Shown one piece after another: positions 1 through 11,399 of a stretch of 64,000 bases of DNA (positions within the stretch are counted from its first letter, which is position 1; each line of letters starts with the position of its first letter). The position numbers were made by a program, and so were the translations under genes. The DNA comes from Nissolia schottii (taxonomy: Eukaryota; Streptophyta; Magnoliopsida; Fabales; Fabaceae): NCBI GenBank assembly GCA_003254905.1, contig QANU01014009.1, positions 1 through 64,000 of the forward strand, in the 5' to 3' direction. The notes under the pieces are model-generated. The model did not search any database. It saw nothing but the letters and a program-made list of their open reading frames with translations, and was not told the origin of the DNA.

Positions 1-2273
1 GCAATCAGCCCTTGGGCTATAAATACCCCCTCTAAAACCGAAAATGGGCAGAAAATTGGAAAACCAGTCAGAACTCTGTCCGTTTGTCGATCGACTGCTG
101 TTCTGACAAACCGGAGACTTAGACACCGCCTGCCTTAAGCCCAGTTCACTTCCTCCACGCATCCCCTAACCCTTAGCCACGAAAATCACTCCAAAAACCC
201 ATGGAAATCTGCAGCAATTTCGGCCAAGAGGAGCTAGGAGGCAGCCAAGCAAGCTAGGAGCAAGCCGGAATTGTCGGCACCGCGGTAACGGTGGGTAAAT
301 CTGACATAACCACTGTCCATGTGGCTTAAGATGTTTGATGCTATGATTGTGATATGTATGCTAGGATAGATTAGGTTCTTGCTAGGTTTATGTTCTTTGA
401 TGATGATGATGGAAATTGTGTGAATATGTGGCTATGTGCTAGAGATGCTAAGTGTTACATGAACATAGGTTAGAAAAGCATGAATTTGTGGTTTTAATTG
501 ATTATGGAAATGATTTTTGAAAGCTTGAAAGTATGTTATGGATGTTAGAAATTGGCTAGGAATGATGGAAGAAAGGCTCTAAGAATTGGTACTAAGGAAC
601 CTTGTAGAACATGGAAAATTGCAAGAATTAGGGGCTGAAATTCGTCAGGACCCGCTGAGCGGCCAGGGCCTTCGCTGAGCGGTCTTAGGCGCTGAGCGGT
701 GCACCATAGGCGCTGAGCGGTCTGCCTTAGGCGCGGAGCGGTATGCCTTAGGCGCTGAGCAGCCTGCACAAAGACAGCCCTCCCCTCTTCGAAAACTTGT
801 CATTTTCTAAACCAAAACTCCATTTTATACTGGTTGCAATTATCCATGGATCTACTGATTTTACTAAAGAATGTTAAATGCTATGAATTAAGGACTTATG
901 TTCAAGGCTTTCTAAGGTATGGTACATGTTATGAATTAAGGCTTTATGTTTAATGCAAATGAACTGTAACTGGAATTGATGAACTGTAATGATGAATGCT
1001 ATGTGATTATGTGTCATGGAAAAGGTTTTTCAAAAGGAAAAAGAAAGGATGAATGAATGAGACCGGGGTCCAGGAGTTCACGCCTGGCTCGGAAGAACAA
1101 AAGGAAAAGAAGGGAAAGGAAAGGAAAAGGAACAGGGCATGACGTCACTAAGTCCCAAAAAGGAAAAGGAAAGAAAGGAAAAAGGAATCTTTTCCTAGCT
1201 GTGCGTAATAGCCGGCAGGAAGGGCAAGTTGAACCCTGGGCATGCTTCGTCCCTAGCATAAGGACGGGGTAGGGTCCCCTCGCCACCCCTAGCATAAGGG
1301 TGGATTCTCCTATCGTGAGCTACTGATGGTTTAGCGCAGCCTAGTCCTCACGATACTGAGACAACAAGGAAGCCTGTCGCGGTAGGCCACCGTTACGGGG
1401 GGGTTGAGCTTGAAGTAATTGCTCTAAGTGATATAACTGTACATAAGTGGAGGTGCGAAGAAGCTTATAATTAAAATGGGCACGGTTATAAGTGGACGCG
1501 CACTAAAGCTTATTATGTGATATGTGATTATGTGAAATATGTGATTATGTGTACTTAGGAAGTAAGATAGAGAACAGATGACTTAGTAATGAAGAATAGG
1601 TTCCCCAGTCGCCTAGTAAATTAGATAAAGCTGCTCAGGCTTAGTATGGATTAAAATCAAAGGTAGGGACATAGTATAACTGTGACACTTAGAGACCCCC
1701 TGAGCGGCGGAATCATAATTGAGTGTAATATGAGTAGCGAGACCAAAGGTAACCCACTGAGAACCTAGTGTTCTCATCCCCCACTCCTTTATGGTTCTAG
1801 TTGAGCACACTGAGGATCGAGAAGACGTCATGGCGGGGAAAGCAACACAAGGGACGAGGAGAGGAGCTACAGGAGAAGCCAAGGGGAGACAGCTAAAGAT
1901 CAGACGATTAGCTAGTAGATGATATATGTGTATTTGTACTTCTACGTGATATTTGTATTTGATACTGATAATACTATGTATATATTACTTATGAATGTAT
2001 GGAGGACCATTGTTTGTTATCTTCGCAGGTACTAATGATATCTTTATTTATCGTTACACATGTTATGTTTCCGTTCAAAATGCATGTTCTAAACGCAACA
2101 AGGCTCCTAATTTACTCTATGTGACGTATAAAGAAAGTTTAAATTTGGTCCATATTTTGGGTAGCAATATTTTTAAAAGAATACATGGGACTAAGTAATC
2201 CCCGCCAAAGCAGATAACAACCTAGTGAGCATTGTTTGCGACGTACGCGTAAACAGTTAGTTAGGGTGTTACA
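1..2273 (+). mobile_element. Gypsy-type LTR, 3' portion (left end outside window)
   Basis: The stretch ends in TTAGGGTGTTACA, the usual right end of plant Ty3/gypsy LTRs that start TGTAACACCC. A TATA-like CTATAAATA lies at about 17-25, fitting an LTR promoter. It has no long coding frame; the small open frames inside it resemble no protein. Internal structure includes a cluster of CGCTGAGCGG-type units (650-770) and two copies of CCTAGCATAAGG (1254-1300). No primer-binding site or polypurine tract is visible, so it may be a solo LTR or the right LTR of an element lying to the left. The class is inferred from the terminal sequence. Confidence 0.6.
650..770 (+). repeat. CGCTGAGCGG short repeat cluster in the LTR
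   Basis: About six imperfect copies of (GG)CGCTGAGCGG occur, separated by short TTAGGC-like linkers. GC content is clearly above the surroundings. It is probably an internal minisatellite of the LTR. Confidence 0.7.
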
Positions 2274-2315
2274 ACAACTTTATTGAGATTATAGATAATT
2301 CCATAAATTAACAAC

Positions 2316-2830
2316 ATCCCTAACTATTCCTAACCTTAACCCTAATCTTAACCCTAACCCTAACCATCACCCTAACCTTAACCATCACCCTAACCCTAAC
2401 ATAACCTTAACCATAAACCTAACCCTAACCCTAACCTTAACCCTAACCCTAACCCTGACCCTAACCCTAACCCTATCCTTAATCCTAACCCTAACCTTAA
2501 CCTTAACCCTAACCCTAACCCTAACCCTAATCCTAACCCTAACCCTTACCGTAACCTTATCCCTAACCCTAACCCTATCCCTAACCCTAACCATAAACCT
2601 AATCTTAACCCTAACCCTAACCCTAACATTAACCTTTACCCTAACCCTAATCTTAACCCTACCCTAACTCTAACCCTAACCCTAACCTTATCCCTTAACC
2701 TTATCCTTAACCCTAACCCTTACCCTAACCCTAACCTTAACCTTATCCCTAACCCTAACCTTAACCCTACCCTAACCCTAACCTTAACCTTAACCTTAAT
2801 CTTATCCCTAACCCTAACCCTAATCCTAAT
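2316..2830. repeat. Degenerate interstitial telomere-like array, CCCTAA/TTAGGG type
   Basis: About 515 bp consist almost wholly of CCCTAA hexamers with variants (CCTTAA, TCCCTAA, CCATCA). The period is mainly 6, so the G-rich strand reads TTAGGG rather than the usual plant TTTAGGG. The array starts about 43 bp after the gypsy LTR end. The valine/arginine open frame on the minus strand (2385-2594) is only read-through of the repeat. Confidence 0.9.
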
Positions 2831-2859
2831 CATAGAACATAACATTGACTTTTTATTAT

Positions 2860-4914
2860 CATTACTATTATCGTGACCGCCACACAAATTGTATTCGTTG
2901 GACCAGGTCTTATAAATCTATGCCAGAAACTTCTTGGCATTACACCTGGTCCCGAGGACATGCGCTTATCGTTTATTAATTCGGTTTGGCTGAATAGTCA
3001 TTTTGGCCCCGATATCCGTGACGATTTTGATGAGCATGACATGCAGCAGATCTTGGCATGGCATGCATGAGGATACATTTTGTGCCTGTTTGATAATCTT
3101 CTGTTCTGTGATAAGAGCGGCAATTGGATCCACGCCAAGTACTTAGCCATCCTTCGAGACTTGGGTGGCCTAGGAAGATACAGTTGGGGTTCGGCGATCC
3201 TAGCGACGCTGCAAAGAGCACTCTGTCGCGCTACCTGCACCAATTGTAAGGGAATAAGTGGTTGTATGGTGCTCCTTCAAGTGTGGGCATTTTATAGATT
3301 CCCTACGCTTGCACCAACCCCACATGATCCGTTCCACTTTCGTTTTCCTCTTGCGGCAAGGTAGCTGTTCAGTAACTAAATTATCATTAGTCGAATAGAT
3401 CATGATGTTTTTCATTATTTTTAACTCAATTAATTGAATATATTGCAGATGGGCTAACCAGTGTACCTTCATAATGCACACAATATTACTATCAAGGAAT
3501 GCAGAAATGCCCTAGACGATATGGCACCTGACGAGGTATAACCTAACACCAATCAACATATTCCCGTCAACAACCCTGGAAGTTTATTAACTCAATTATT
3601 TTTGTGTGCAGTTTATATGGCAGCCATATCATCAACCCCAGGTTATGGCAGTTATCCCTGTGGAATTGAGGAATAAACGGGTAACGTGGTCAGTAGTATG
3701 CCCGCTAATATGCTTTGAGATTGTTGAGTGGCATGCGGCTGACCACGTGCTCCGACAATTTGGTCTAGTTCAGAGGGTGCCTTCTGGACCTAGTTGCAGC
3801 ATTCGCTTCAACGCATAATGTCAACCTGAGGGGGAATCCACATGCATTGGGTTGTACAAACTGGGTGTAGAGGCATCATACATGGATTCAGATGTGGATT
3901 AACCGCATGGCCCTGGTCGGTGATAGAATTGCAGATTATAGACCAATTAATATGTATTGGCAGTGGTATCTAGTTAATGGTCTAGATTTCTTAAACAAGG
4001 CCACGATCATCAACAGCTACCTGAAGTGTGGCAGCAATACCACCCTTCGCCAATGCATGGTAATGTGCCAGCGTATAAACCAAATGAATTCTTTGATGAG
4101 CATCCGCACGGTTTGTACATTCCACACCCCCAACAAGGTTTCCTTGCTCTGCCGAACCAATATGAAGCATCTGCTCCGGCTCCGCAGCCTGATTTATATG
4201 CTCCTGTTCCTCAAACCGACTCGTACGATCCTTTCACCAACCCGGTTTCTTTGCCTGGCTAAGCGAACAAATGGCTCACCCACTGAATGAAATTGACGAC
4301 ACATTTGAACTGTTCAACCCTGAACCCTCGTCGTCGCAGCCGCCTCGACATGCATCCGATGAAGTTGAAGTGAATCCATACCCAGATGAAGTCACTCCAC
4401 CTCCATACAGACCAGACACCCGATCTCCTCTTCCTAGTGAAGGGTTTACTGACCCATACATTTCATATGGTAGAAGGTCCTTCCATGTGGGGGGAATTCA
4501 AGATCATGTAAGCGACGTGAACGATTGCCAAGGAGATCAGTTGACAACACATATGTGGATAGTCGTAGAGGTGCTTCTGAGCCATTAGGTTATAGTGCTG
4601 CGGTTAGGGTACGATTTGATCTAAATGAGCTGCCAGAGGATGAATCTCCGCTTGACGCTGACAACACCCATGCTGCAACGATGCAACTGTCGCCTACACC
4701 TGGTCGAAGGGGAAACCTTTTTACGAGGGAGGTACGAGGAGTGCAAAGACGAGTGATGCGGTGGATAGGGCGTCAGGCCAATGACGATGAAGCGAGTACA
4801 AGTGGCGCAGCCCAACAAGGGTATGACCTCCGGGACCGTGAAAATATTAGGGCATCCGATAGATACACCCCTACACAGGCACCTAGTAATCAAGGTTTTC
4901 ATGGGCAAAGATGA
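2860..4914 (+). pseudogene. Plant mobile domain (PMD / MAIN-like) gene, broken
   Basis: Successive frames give a PMD (PF10536) protein like those annotated as MAINTENANCE OF MERISTEMS-like or phosphatase-7 long-form homologues. Recognisable pieces are GRYSWGSAILATLQRALCRA (about 3169-3230), an ISGCMVLLQVWAFYRFPTLA-like segment (3255-3312), then WQPY and PLICFEIVEWH (3617-3735). The tail has an acidic/proline-rich region, RFDLNELPEDESP (4612-4650) and YDLRDR, and ends at 4914. Introns with GT/AG ends fit 3361-3449 and 3538-3608. The reading frame is broken near 3070, in the exon at 3450-3537, near 3816, by a stop at about 3858 and again near 4260 and 4530. It is therefore a relic. PMD genes often travel with Mutator-like elements, and a MULE fragment lies just downstream. 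Confidence 0.75.
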
Positions 4915-5016
4915 ACATGTATCTGTATATGTACTAGAATGAATTGACCAATTTGATTTCAATTAATGATATTTCACATAAGCATTTCACATAAACATTG
5001 CATGATAATTACAGTT

Positions 5017-5289
5017 CTATGTCTGGTCACTTGGGCCCGCACCAGTGTGCGGACAACGAGAACTATTGTGACTTGTTCCACGACAAAGTCGACAACGTCT
5101 TTGTCGGCTGTGCTCCGTAGCATCCATTTCACTTCGAAATCGAGTAGAGTTTGGCGGACTAACAAACTCAACACCTTCAATATTATCTTTTTTAACTAAA
5201 CCATCATAAAAAATATATGCAGCAACACCTCCCCTTTCCATTTTCTTGTATAAAAAAAACACAAGCACCCTAATAGAAATGTGACTCAA
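5017..5289 (-). pseudogene. Mutator-like transposase C-terminal fragment
   Basis: The minus-strand frame ends in a CCHC zinc knuckle with the pattern RRCRLCRGTSHNSSRCPH (about 5041-5094), followed by a short tail and stop. This arrangement is typical of the C-terminus of MuDR/FAR1-type transposases. The catalytic domain is absent: DNA upstream on this strand turns into GAA-rich sequence. The fragment lies tail-to-tail with the PMD relic, so both may derive from one gene-carrying MULE. The assignment rests on the zinc knuckle and context only. Confidence 0.5.
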
Positions 5290-5455
5290 TCAACAAAATA
5301 AGAATATAAAAACTTCAAGAGGAAGAAGAAAAAGAAGAAGAAGAATAGAACTTGAAGAGAGGAAGGAGAGATCTGTGAATTTGCAAGTGATGTTGAATCC
5401 CCCACCTCCCTTTTATGGGCGAATTCTCCCGGTGCTGAAATATTTTATTTTTACA

Positions 5456-5506
5456 CTGGCAGGGTCTGAATTCGCCATATGATGTGGCAAATTCAGACCC
5501 TGTCAG
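5456..5506. repeat. Imperfect hairpin with GGGTCTGAATT arms
   Basis: Arms CAGGGTCTGAATTCGCCA and TGGCAAATTCAGACCCTG pair around a loop of about 7 bases. It is the same sequence family as the four-hairpin array at 45198-45402. A single N follows at 5517. Confidence 0.8.
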
Positions 5507-6126
5507 TAAAAAATAANTTTTCCCCACCCCCACACATCTGGATTACCTTTGTTTACAAACCATACAAAGGTAAAAATTCCCTAGTTTTGCTGACGTAATG
5601 TCAAACTTACTAGCAAAGGGCTTGAAGTTCGTTTTATGTATATGCTTGCTGGAGGTTTATTTAGTAATTGCTCTAATTCCAATGTTTCACCAGAGGTCAT
5701 TGAAGGACTGAACACCAAATAACACCACCACTTTTTCTCGAAAGTGACATTTAGCATCAAAATAGCGACAGATGATGTTGAAAGAAAGACCAAAACACAA
5801 AACAGTAAAACCAAAAAACAAAAAGTTACTTATATAAGACTCTTTTTCCACCCAAGATGAGCTGGCTCGGTCAAAACCGGACAAAGAAATTAAGAAAGAA
5901 ACCATAGCCACAGAAAGTATGGAGTGTTATTTGGATCATTTAAAATGGGCAATACATTATCATTTATTTTTGTAACATATCATAGAGTTAATGTATTGTG
6001 AGAAGAATGATAAAATATTTATACATTTTGAATGATTTAAATAATATTTTTGAAATATATGAGATTAAAATTAAAACTTTTATTACTGAAAAAAAAGGTA
6101 AAAAATGAAAATGTTGCAATGATGTA

Positions 6127-6530
6127 CATAAGGTTGCCCAACCAAATTAACAAACCCGACCAACCCAAAGTCACTCAAGTTGAGTTAGTTGGGTTGGTCA
6201 GGTAATCTGAAAAACCTTGACGAACTTGGACTTTCTTATGGTGGGATGTCGGGTAGTCAAAATCGTAACTTGAACCAACTCGATCAATTCATCCCCCTTT
6301 CTATATAAACAATAATAATTAGAGAAACCCTCCCCTGCATCATAGCCAACTTCCATTTTGGGATTCAAGCTCAAAAAGCCCATAAACAATCTAAAAAATA
6401 GGCAAAAATTATCCAATCTTAAAATGAAAAACAGACAACCAGATCAACCTGTCAAATCCAACCCACCCAACTTGGACAATCCGACGTGGGTTTGTTGGGT
6501 CGAGTCAGGCCTCCTTTGACACCCCATGGC
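6127..6530. mobile_element. Probable hAT-like MITE relic
   Basis: Many CCCAACCC and GGGTTGG blocks occur, and the right side ends in TTTGACACCCC, a common hAT terminal form. The left end is only weakly matching (AAGGTTGCCCAAC near 6130) and no target duplication is clear, so the limits are approximate. Confidence 0.4.
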
Positions 6531-6650
6531 ATATCTAGAAATTAAAACCATACTATTTATATTTTGGATTTTCTCATATCCTATAAGCTTTTTAGGGGTA
6601 TAATAACAGTTAGCAGATAATAATAACTGTATTTCACCGCTTAAAGAAAA

Positions 6651-8584
6651 ATGAGGACACTCCCTCTGTTGGTGTTGTCGCTTCCTCTCTCCGCGTTCCC
6701 CCATCATCATCATCCACCTCGCACTTCTTCTTCAACACAAACCCATCATCTCTCAGACCTCCTTTTGCATAACAAGCCTTTGTCTTCTTCTTCCCTCAGT
6801 TCGAGAAACAAAGGCGCAGTAGTGTGCGGCGTGAATCCCAGTGACTCCAAAAAAGACCCTTTGTTCCTGGACGAAAATGGCGTGGTCGATGATATGGAAG
6901 GTTACCTCAACCACCTCTCCCTCGAATACGACTCTGTCTGGGATACCAAACCATCTTGGTCAGCTCAGCACTTTCTCTCTTTCACCCCTTTTCTTAACTT
7001 TCCATTTTAATTAGTGCTATTTTATTGAATTGTGTTTGGGGCCCCATTCTTCAAAATTTCCACTTTCTTAAGCAATTAGTCAATTGTAACCAAACCCATT
7101 ATGCGAAATTTCAACCTTTTCAAATTGTAGGAAAATTGTTGTAGATTTGTGAACAAAATCTCGTATGTTTTTTTTTTTTTTGGAGGATTGTGTCTAGTAA
7201 AAAAAAGTTGTGCTGGTCTAGAGACTGCATTTTAGTGTAGTGTTTGTTTCTCCTCATGCTATTTGTTTTGCTTGTAGTGTTGCTGGTTGTTGTTTATCTT
7301 GGCCTTAGTTTGTTTGTTATTTATGTCTCCCATCTTTTTGTTGTAGGTGTCAGCCTTGGACAATAACGCTGACAGGGGCATCCATTATTGCTGTTAGCTG
7401 GTTAGTTTTGCACTCAGTGATAGTCACTTCAGTCATATCCACACTAATATGCGCATGGTGGTACATCTTCCTCTATTCTTACCCCAAGGTAGTTTGCTTA
7501 ATTTCCTTGTTCTTTCTAAGCATACTTTGCTTTACCTTGGAAATGAAATAAGGTTGTAGTGGGAATTTTGGGAATAGGAAAATGTGTTTTGTGAATCTTC
7601 TGAGTCCTTTTAGCAACTGATCTCTCTCCCTTTCTTGAGCTTAATGGACTTCCAATTCTTGTTCTTTTTTAATCCCCTCCACATACATGCATAGCAAGGG
7701 ATTAATACTTGCCAGATTTGAGTCACAAGCCTCCAAAATGCTTAAGGCTATGTTTGGAAGATTTTAAGAGAATGGAAAGGAGTGATTAATAATAATGGAA
7801 CGGATTAGAAAGGTGAAGAATGGAATGGATAGTTGCTTGTATGTCACTCTATTGTTTGGGAGTTTAACAAGAGGAATGTGAGAGAGTCCTTATACTCTTA
7901 TTTGGTAGTTAACTAGTTCTAATATAAGTGAATGAAATGAAAAGAAAATACATTTAGTTTTCTAATTTTATCCTATAACTTGATATAATAAATGGTGGAT
8001 TTATATTTTTTAGGGATAAAATAGGAATTGAATCAAATGTAGAAGGAGCAACAAATTTGACAATGTTAATGGCAGGGAAGGGAGTGCTACACCCTCTTTT
8101 GCCATTGATTTTCATTGCATATTGCATCTTCCAGACACACATATTAAAACAGTTGTCTTGTATTCTATGTCATTCCCTTACTGGCCATTGATCCAAACAC
8201 TCCCTAAGGAATAAAGCATCAATTTTGGTTGATAGAGATTTGTTAGGGTCTTGTTATGATTGAAACAAAAAGAAAAAAAAGGTGATCTCATTCTTGTGTT
8301 TCTCAAAATTAGGGACAATGATGCTAGAGAATAAAGATGTTATATTACCCTAAATCTCATGTTCTATGTTTTACTAGCAAAGTTATTTGGGATCCAGGAG
8401 TAGGTTATATTGTAGTTACATTAAGTTAGAATTCCAGAAAATAGCCAAGTAAGCAAAATAAATTAACTTAAAGTATTCAATATTTCTTGTTCATTGTCAG
8501 GCATATTCAGATATGATTGCTGAGCGCAGAGAAAGAGTTACAAATGGTGTTGAAGACACATTTGGTCGTAGGAAGAAGCAGTGA
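6651..8584 (+). CDS. Small plastid-type membrane protein, three exons, 177 aa
   Basis: Exons 6651-6958, 7347-7488 and 8501-8584 join in frame with GT/AG introns and give 177 residues. Residues 1 to about 55 are rich in Ser, His and Pro with few acidic residues, like a chloroplast transit peptide. A conserved-looking acidic block (EGYLNHLSLEYDSVWDTKPS, 84-103) leads into WCQPWTITLTG and two membrane helices (about 108-128 and 129-147). The C-terminus is basic (AERRERVTNGVEDTFGRRKK). The layout resembles uncharacterised plant/cyanobacterial thylakoid-type membrane proteins with a W-x-QPW motif (perhaps the DUF6737 group), but function is unknown. An ATTTATA-like box lies about 100 bp upstream. 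The exon model is strongly supported; plastid location is inferred. Confidence 0.85.
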
Positions 8585-9905
8585 CATTTCTATTCCTCAG
8601 TTTGTGCTCATCTTTTTCCCCCTCTTCTCATATCACATACACTCTCTGCTTCTGCTTTGTATAACTACAGAATAGAAGTTGTTGAAACATTCATTCACAT
8701 TACTGTAAATTGGCTTTAGAGATGGTAGGTTGAAGAGACAAGCATCTTTATGCCTCTTTCAGTGCGTGTGCATGAATATATGATCTTGTCTTCACATGCT
8801 TGGGTGCGCATGTGCATTATTAACCTGTTCTCTGGCTAGGTTAGCTTTGAGGATTGTTCATAGATAACGTTTTTGGATTTCCGCTGCAATGACTCAGAAT
8901 CAATTCTGGAGTTTTAGAAGTGAGAAATTTTCACTTCTATTGGGGCTCAAAATTGAATGTATGAAGAAAAAAAAAAACATATTTAAGGACTAAGAAGTAA
9001 TTATCTATCACATACAATAAAAAGAAAGTTATCTATTACTATTACATACACTAGATTACTCCTATTGATTTGTGCACTAACAAATGTCCAGAATTAGAAA
9101 GAGAGTAGAAAAGAGGGAACCAAATAAAATTTAGAAAGTGAAAGTAAATACGAAACAAATTTTCATAATAACATTGAATGCATTCAAAGGATTAATTGCA
9201 GAGGACTACACCATCTTGACTGTTCAGTCTCATGCCATCAATAAAAGTGGAAGGCAAAATAATTTCTTAGCACACTAGCACTTCCATTCTTCCCTGCACA
9301 CCAAGTACTGAGGTAAAATAATTGTACTATGAGTCAATATCTACCCTAAGACTTTCAACCATCAGGGTTAGGGCTGAACAAAATCTGTTCGGTGCATCTC
9401 TTATGAATGAATGGAAGAATAAAGAGAGGTTCTCTCCAAACGGTTGAGATAAAATGTTGAATGAAAATTTAGAAATTTCTTTCAGGCTGTGTGAAACTTT
9501 CAGCAACAGTTCAGTCTTGTTCAAACCTCATGGGTGGTTATTGAAAGTGGAAATGCCTAACAAACATTGGAAGCTTGTGCTTCTAAATGTCAAAACAAAA
9601 CTCAGAATTCAAAGACACTAGACAGAAAGTCTTTTATCGTGGCACACCTTTTTCTTTGTAAACCTTACATCTGACAAACATTTTTTGCAAGAAGAAATTA
9701 CATCAAGTGTTATAGTATATGATGCATTTAAGTATAAAAAGACAACAAAAAGTAGAGAAGACCAAAGACTAGAAAGGGGAAACAAGGAGACTAGTTTTGC
9801 AGTTTCATCCAATCTAATATGATCACATGTTGTAGAAAACTCTGGCTAGCAATATCACTGTAACACTCAAGAATAAGACTTATATGATTAAACTCTTCAA
9901 TTGAC

Positions 9906-10844
9906 TTAGTCATTTTTCCAAGCATACAAAATGAGAGAGAAGCCAAGTCCTTGCAACTGGGAATCTCTAAACTGCTGAGAATAAGCCCATGACAGAACAG
10001 AAGGATCTGAAACTGATTGCCCTCCTGCTCCTGCCCAAAACAGCTTCTCAGCTGAAATGCAGGTTTGGAACATAAACACTGCATTTCCCATGGCATTCCC
10101 AAAGAGCCAATTGTGCACATCCCAAAACACTTCCACAGGAATACCATCCACAAGGATGGTGTGATTCCCCCTGAACTTCCACTTGAGCTGCTTCACCTGT
10201 ATCACTGTCTTGCTATCAATTCTGATCACAAGACAAGGGTCATTGAGACCAAGTGTGTCACACTCAATCCTCACATTATGCACCTGACCCTTGTCACAAA
10301 ACTGAGCCTTTGCAACATAGAATCTCTTGCCAAAGATGTGCTCTCTCTTTGCGATGAAGATGGCATCATCAGTGTGTGCTTGATGAGCATGGCCACTGAT
10401 GTCAATCTTCTTGCATGCCTCCTTTTTGAGATCTCCTAAGAGCAACACCATCTCTTGGTTGAACACAACAGCTACGTAAAAACCCTCCAAGGGTTCCGGC
10501 CCTGGACCAAATTTGGCACTGCTAAGGTCCCAAATTATGTCTATTCTGCTGGATTCAACCTCCAAGCTCTTTGACCCTTTTCTCTTTGAGAACAACCATG
10601 GCTTTATGTCAACCTTGCAGAGGCTATGGCTGCACCCCAACTCATCTATCCCCACCCTCAAGCCCAGACCCATCAGATTCTTGGTCCACGAAACCGTGAT
10701 CAAGCAAGGGCGACCCTTTAACTTGCACTGGTAGACACAAGTCACCACATTCTGAGATGATGATCTTGTGGTGCTGCTGCTTGAGGAGGATGAATCTGCG
10801 ACCTGAACACCATTTTCTCCAAAACAAGAAGGAAACTCCTTCAT
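9906..10844 (-). CDS. DUF868 family protein, 312 aa
   Basis: A single exon encodes a complete DUF868 (PF05910) protein, a plant-specific family of unknown function. Family hallmarks in order: N-terminal FPSCFGENGVQVAD (4-17), QNVVTCVYQC (31-40), TVSWTKNLMG (50-59), CKVDIKPWLFSKRKGSKSLE (76-95), WDLSSAKFGPGPEPLEGFYV (105-124), IAKREHIFGK (164-173), LKWKFRGNHTILVDG (220-234), VEVFWDVHNWLFG (237-249), and C-terminal FSLILYAWKND. An upstream in-frame ATG at 10886 would add 14 residues; the start at 10844 is preferred because the family begins at this MKEF/MQDF-type Met. A TATA box on this strand (11373-11379) and a possible 5'-UTR intron (donor near 11118, acceptor near 10913) suggest a leader of about 500 nt. 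Confidence 0.93.
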   Translation of the reverse strand: MKEFPSCFGENGVQVADSSSSSSSTTRSSSQNVVTCVYQCKLKGRPCLITVSWTKNLMGLGLRVGIDELGCSHSLCKVDIKPWLFSKRKGSKSLEVESSRIDIIWDLSSAKFGPGPEPLEGFYVAVVFNQEMVLLLGDLKKEACKKIDISGHAHQAHTDDAIFIAKREHIFGKRFYVAKAQFCDKGQVHNVRIECDTLGLNDPCLVIRIDSKTVIQVKQLKWKFRGNHTILVDGIPVEVFWDVHNWLFGNAMGNAVFMFQTCISAEKLFWAGAGGQSVSDPSVLSWAYSQQFRDSQLQGLGFSLILYAWKND

Positions 10845-11372
10845 GGCACCACCACCAACACTAACAACCACCACCAACACCAGCAAATCTAAAAATCTGA
10901 ACTTTATCTGTTTATCTGCTGAGAAAAGTTGACTTTTGGATCATATGAACAGAAGGTACTTGTACCATGGCTAGAATTGTTCAGGATCAGCTCAAAAACA
11001 CTTCATTTTTTTCTTCTTCTTCATATGGGGTCTCTATTTCTTCAGAGTGGGATATCAGAAAAAGTGAGAGAGAAAGAGAGAAAAGTAAGTGAATTGAGTG
11101 GGATTAGATTTGATTTACCTGTCAAATTCTGTGCTGAGGCTTAACAAGAATAGTGAGCAAAATGTCTGATTTGAAATATGCAGGGAACACAAAGGAAAAG
11201 GGAAAGTTGTAAGTAAAAGAGAGGTTACTTTAAGCACATGGGGTACCAGGGACAGGAGAAAAGAATGGATAAAGCCTTGAGAAGAAAAAGAGAGTAGTGA
11301 GTGTGTGAGTTGGTTTAAGCATGAAGTGAATAGAGAAGTTGGTATGTGTATTCTGGAGAGACTGCCATTTTG

Positions 11373-11379
11373 TTTTATA
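11373..11379 (-). promoter_or_regulatory. TATA box of the DUF868 gene
   Basis: TATAAAA on the minus strand lies about 530 bp upstream of the start codon. Transcription would start near 11345. Confidence 0.45.
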
Positions 11380-11399
11380 CAGAAGGTGCCTTGCTTTCT

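Noticed and set aside
1014-1295. Overlapping open frames on both strands within the LTR
   Set aside because: They resemble no retroelement protein and come from purine-rich sequence without stops.
2385-2594. Valine/arginine-rich open frame on the minus strand
   Set aside because: It is a read-through translation of the CCCTAA array, with no independent coding signal.
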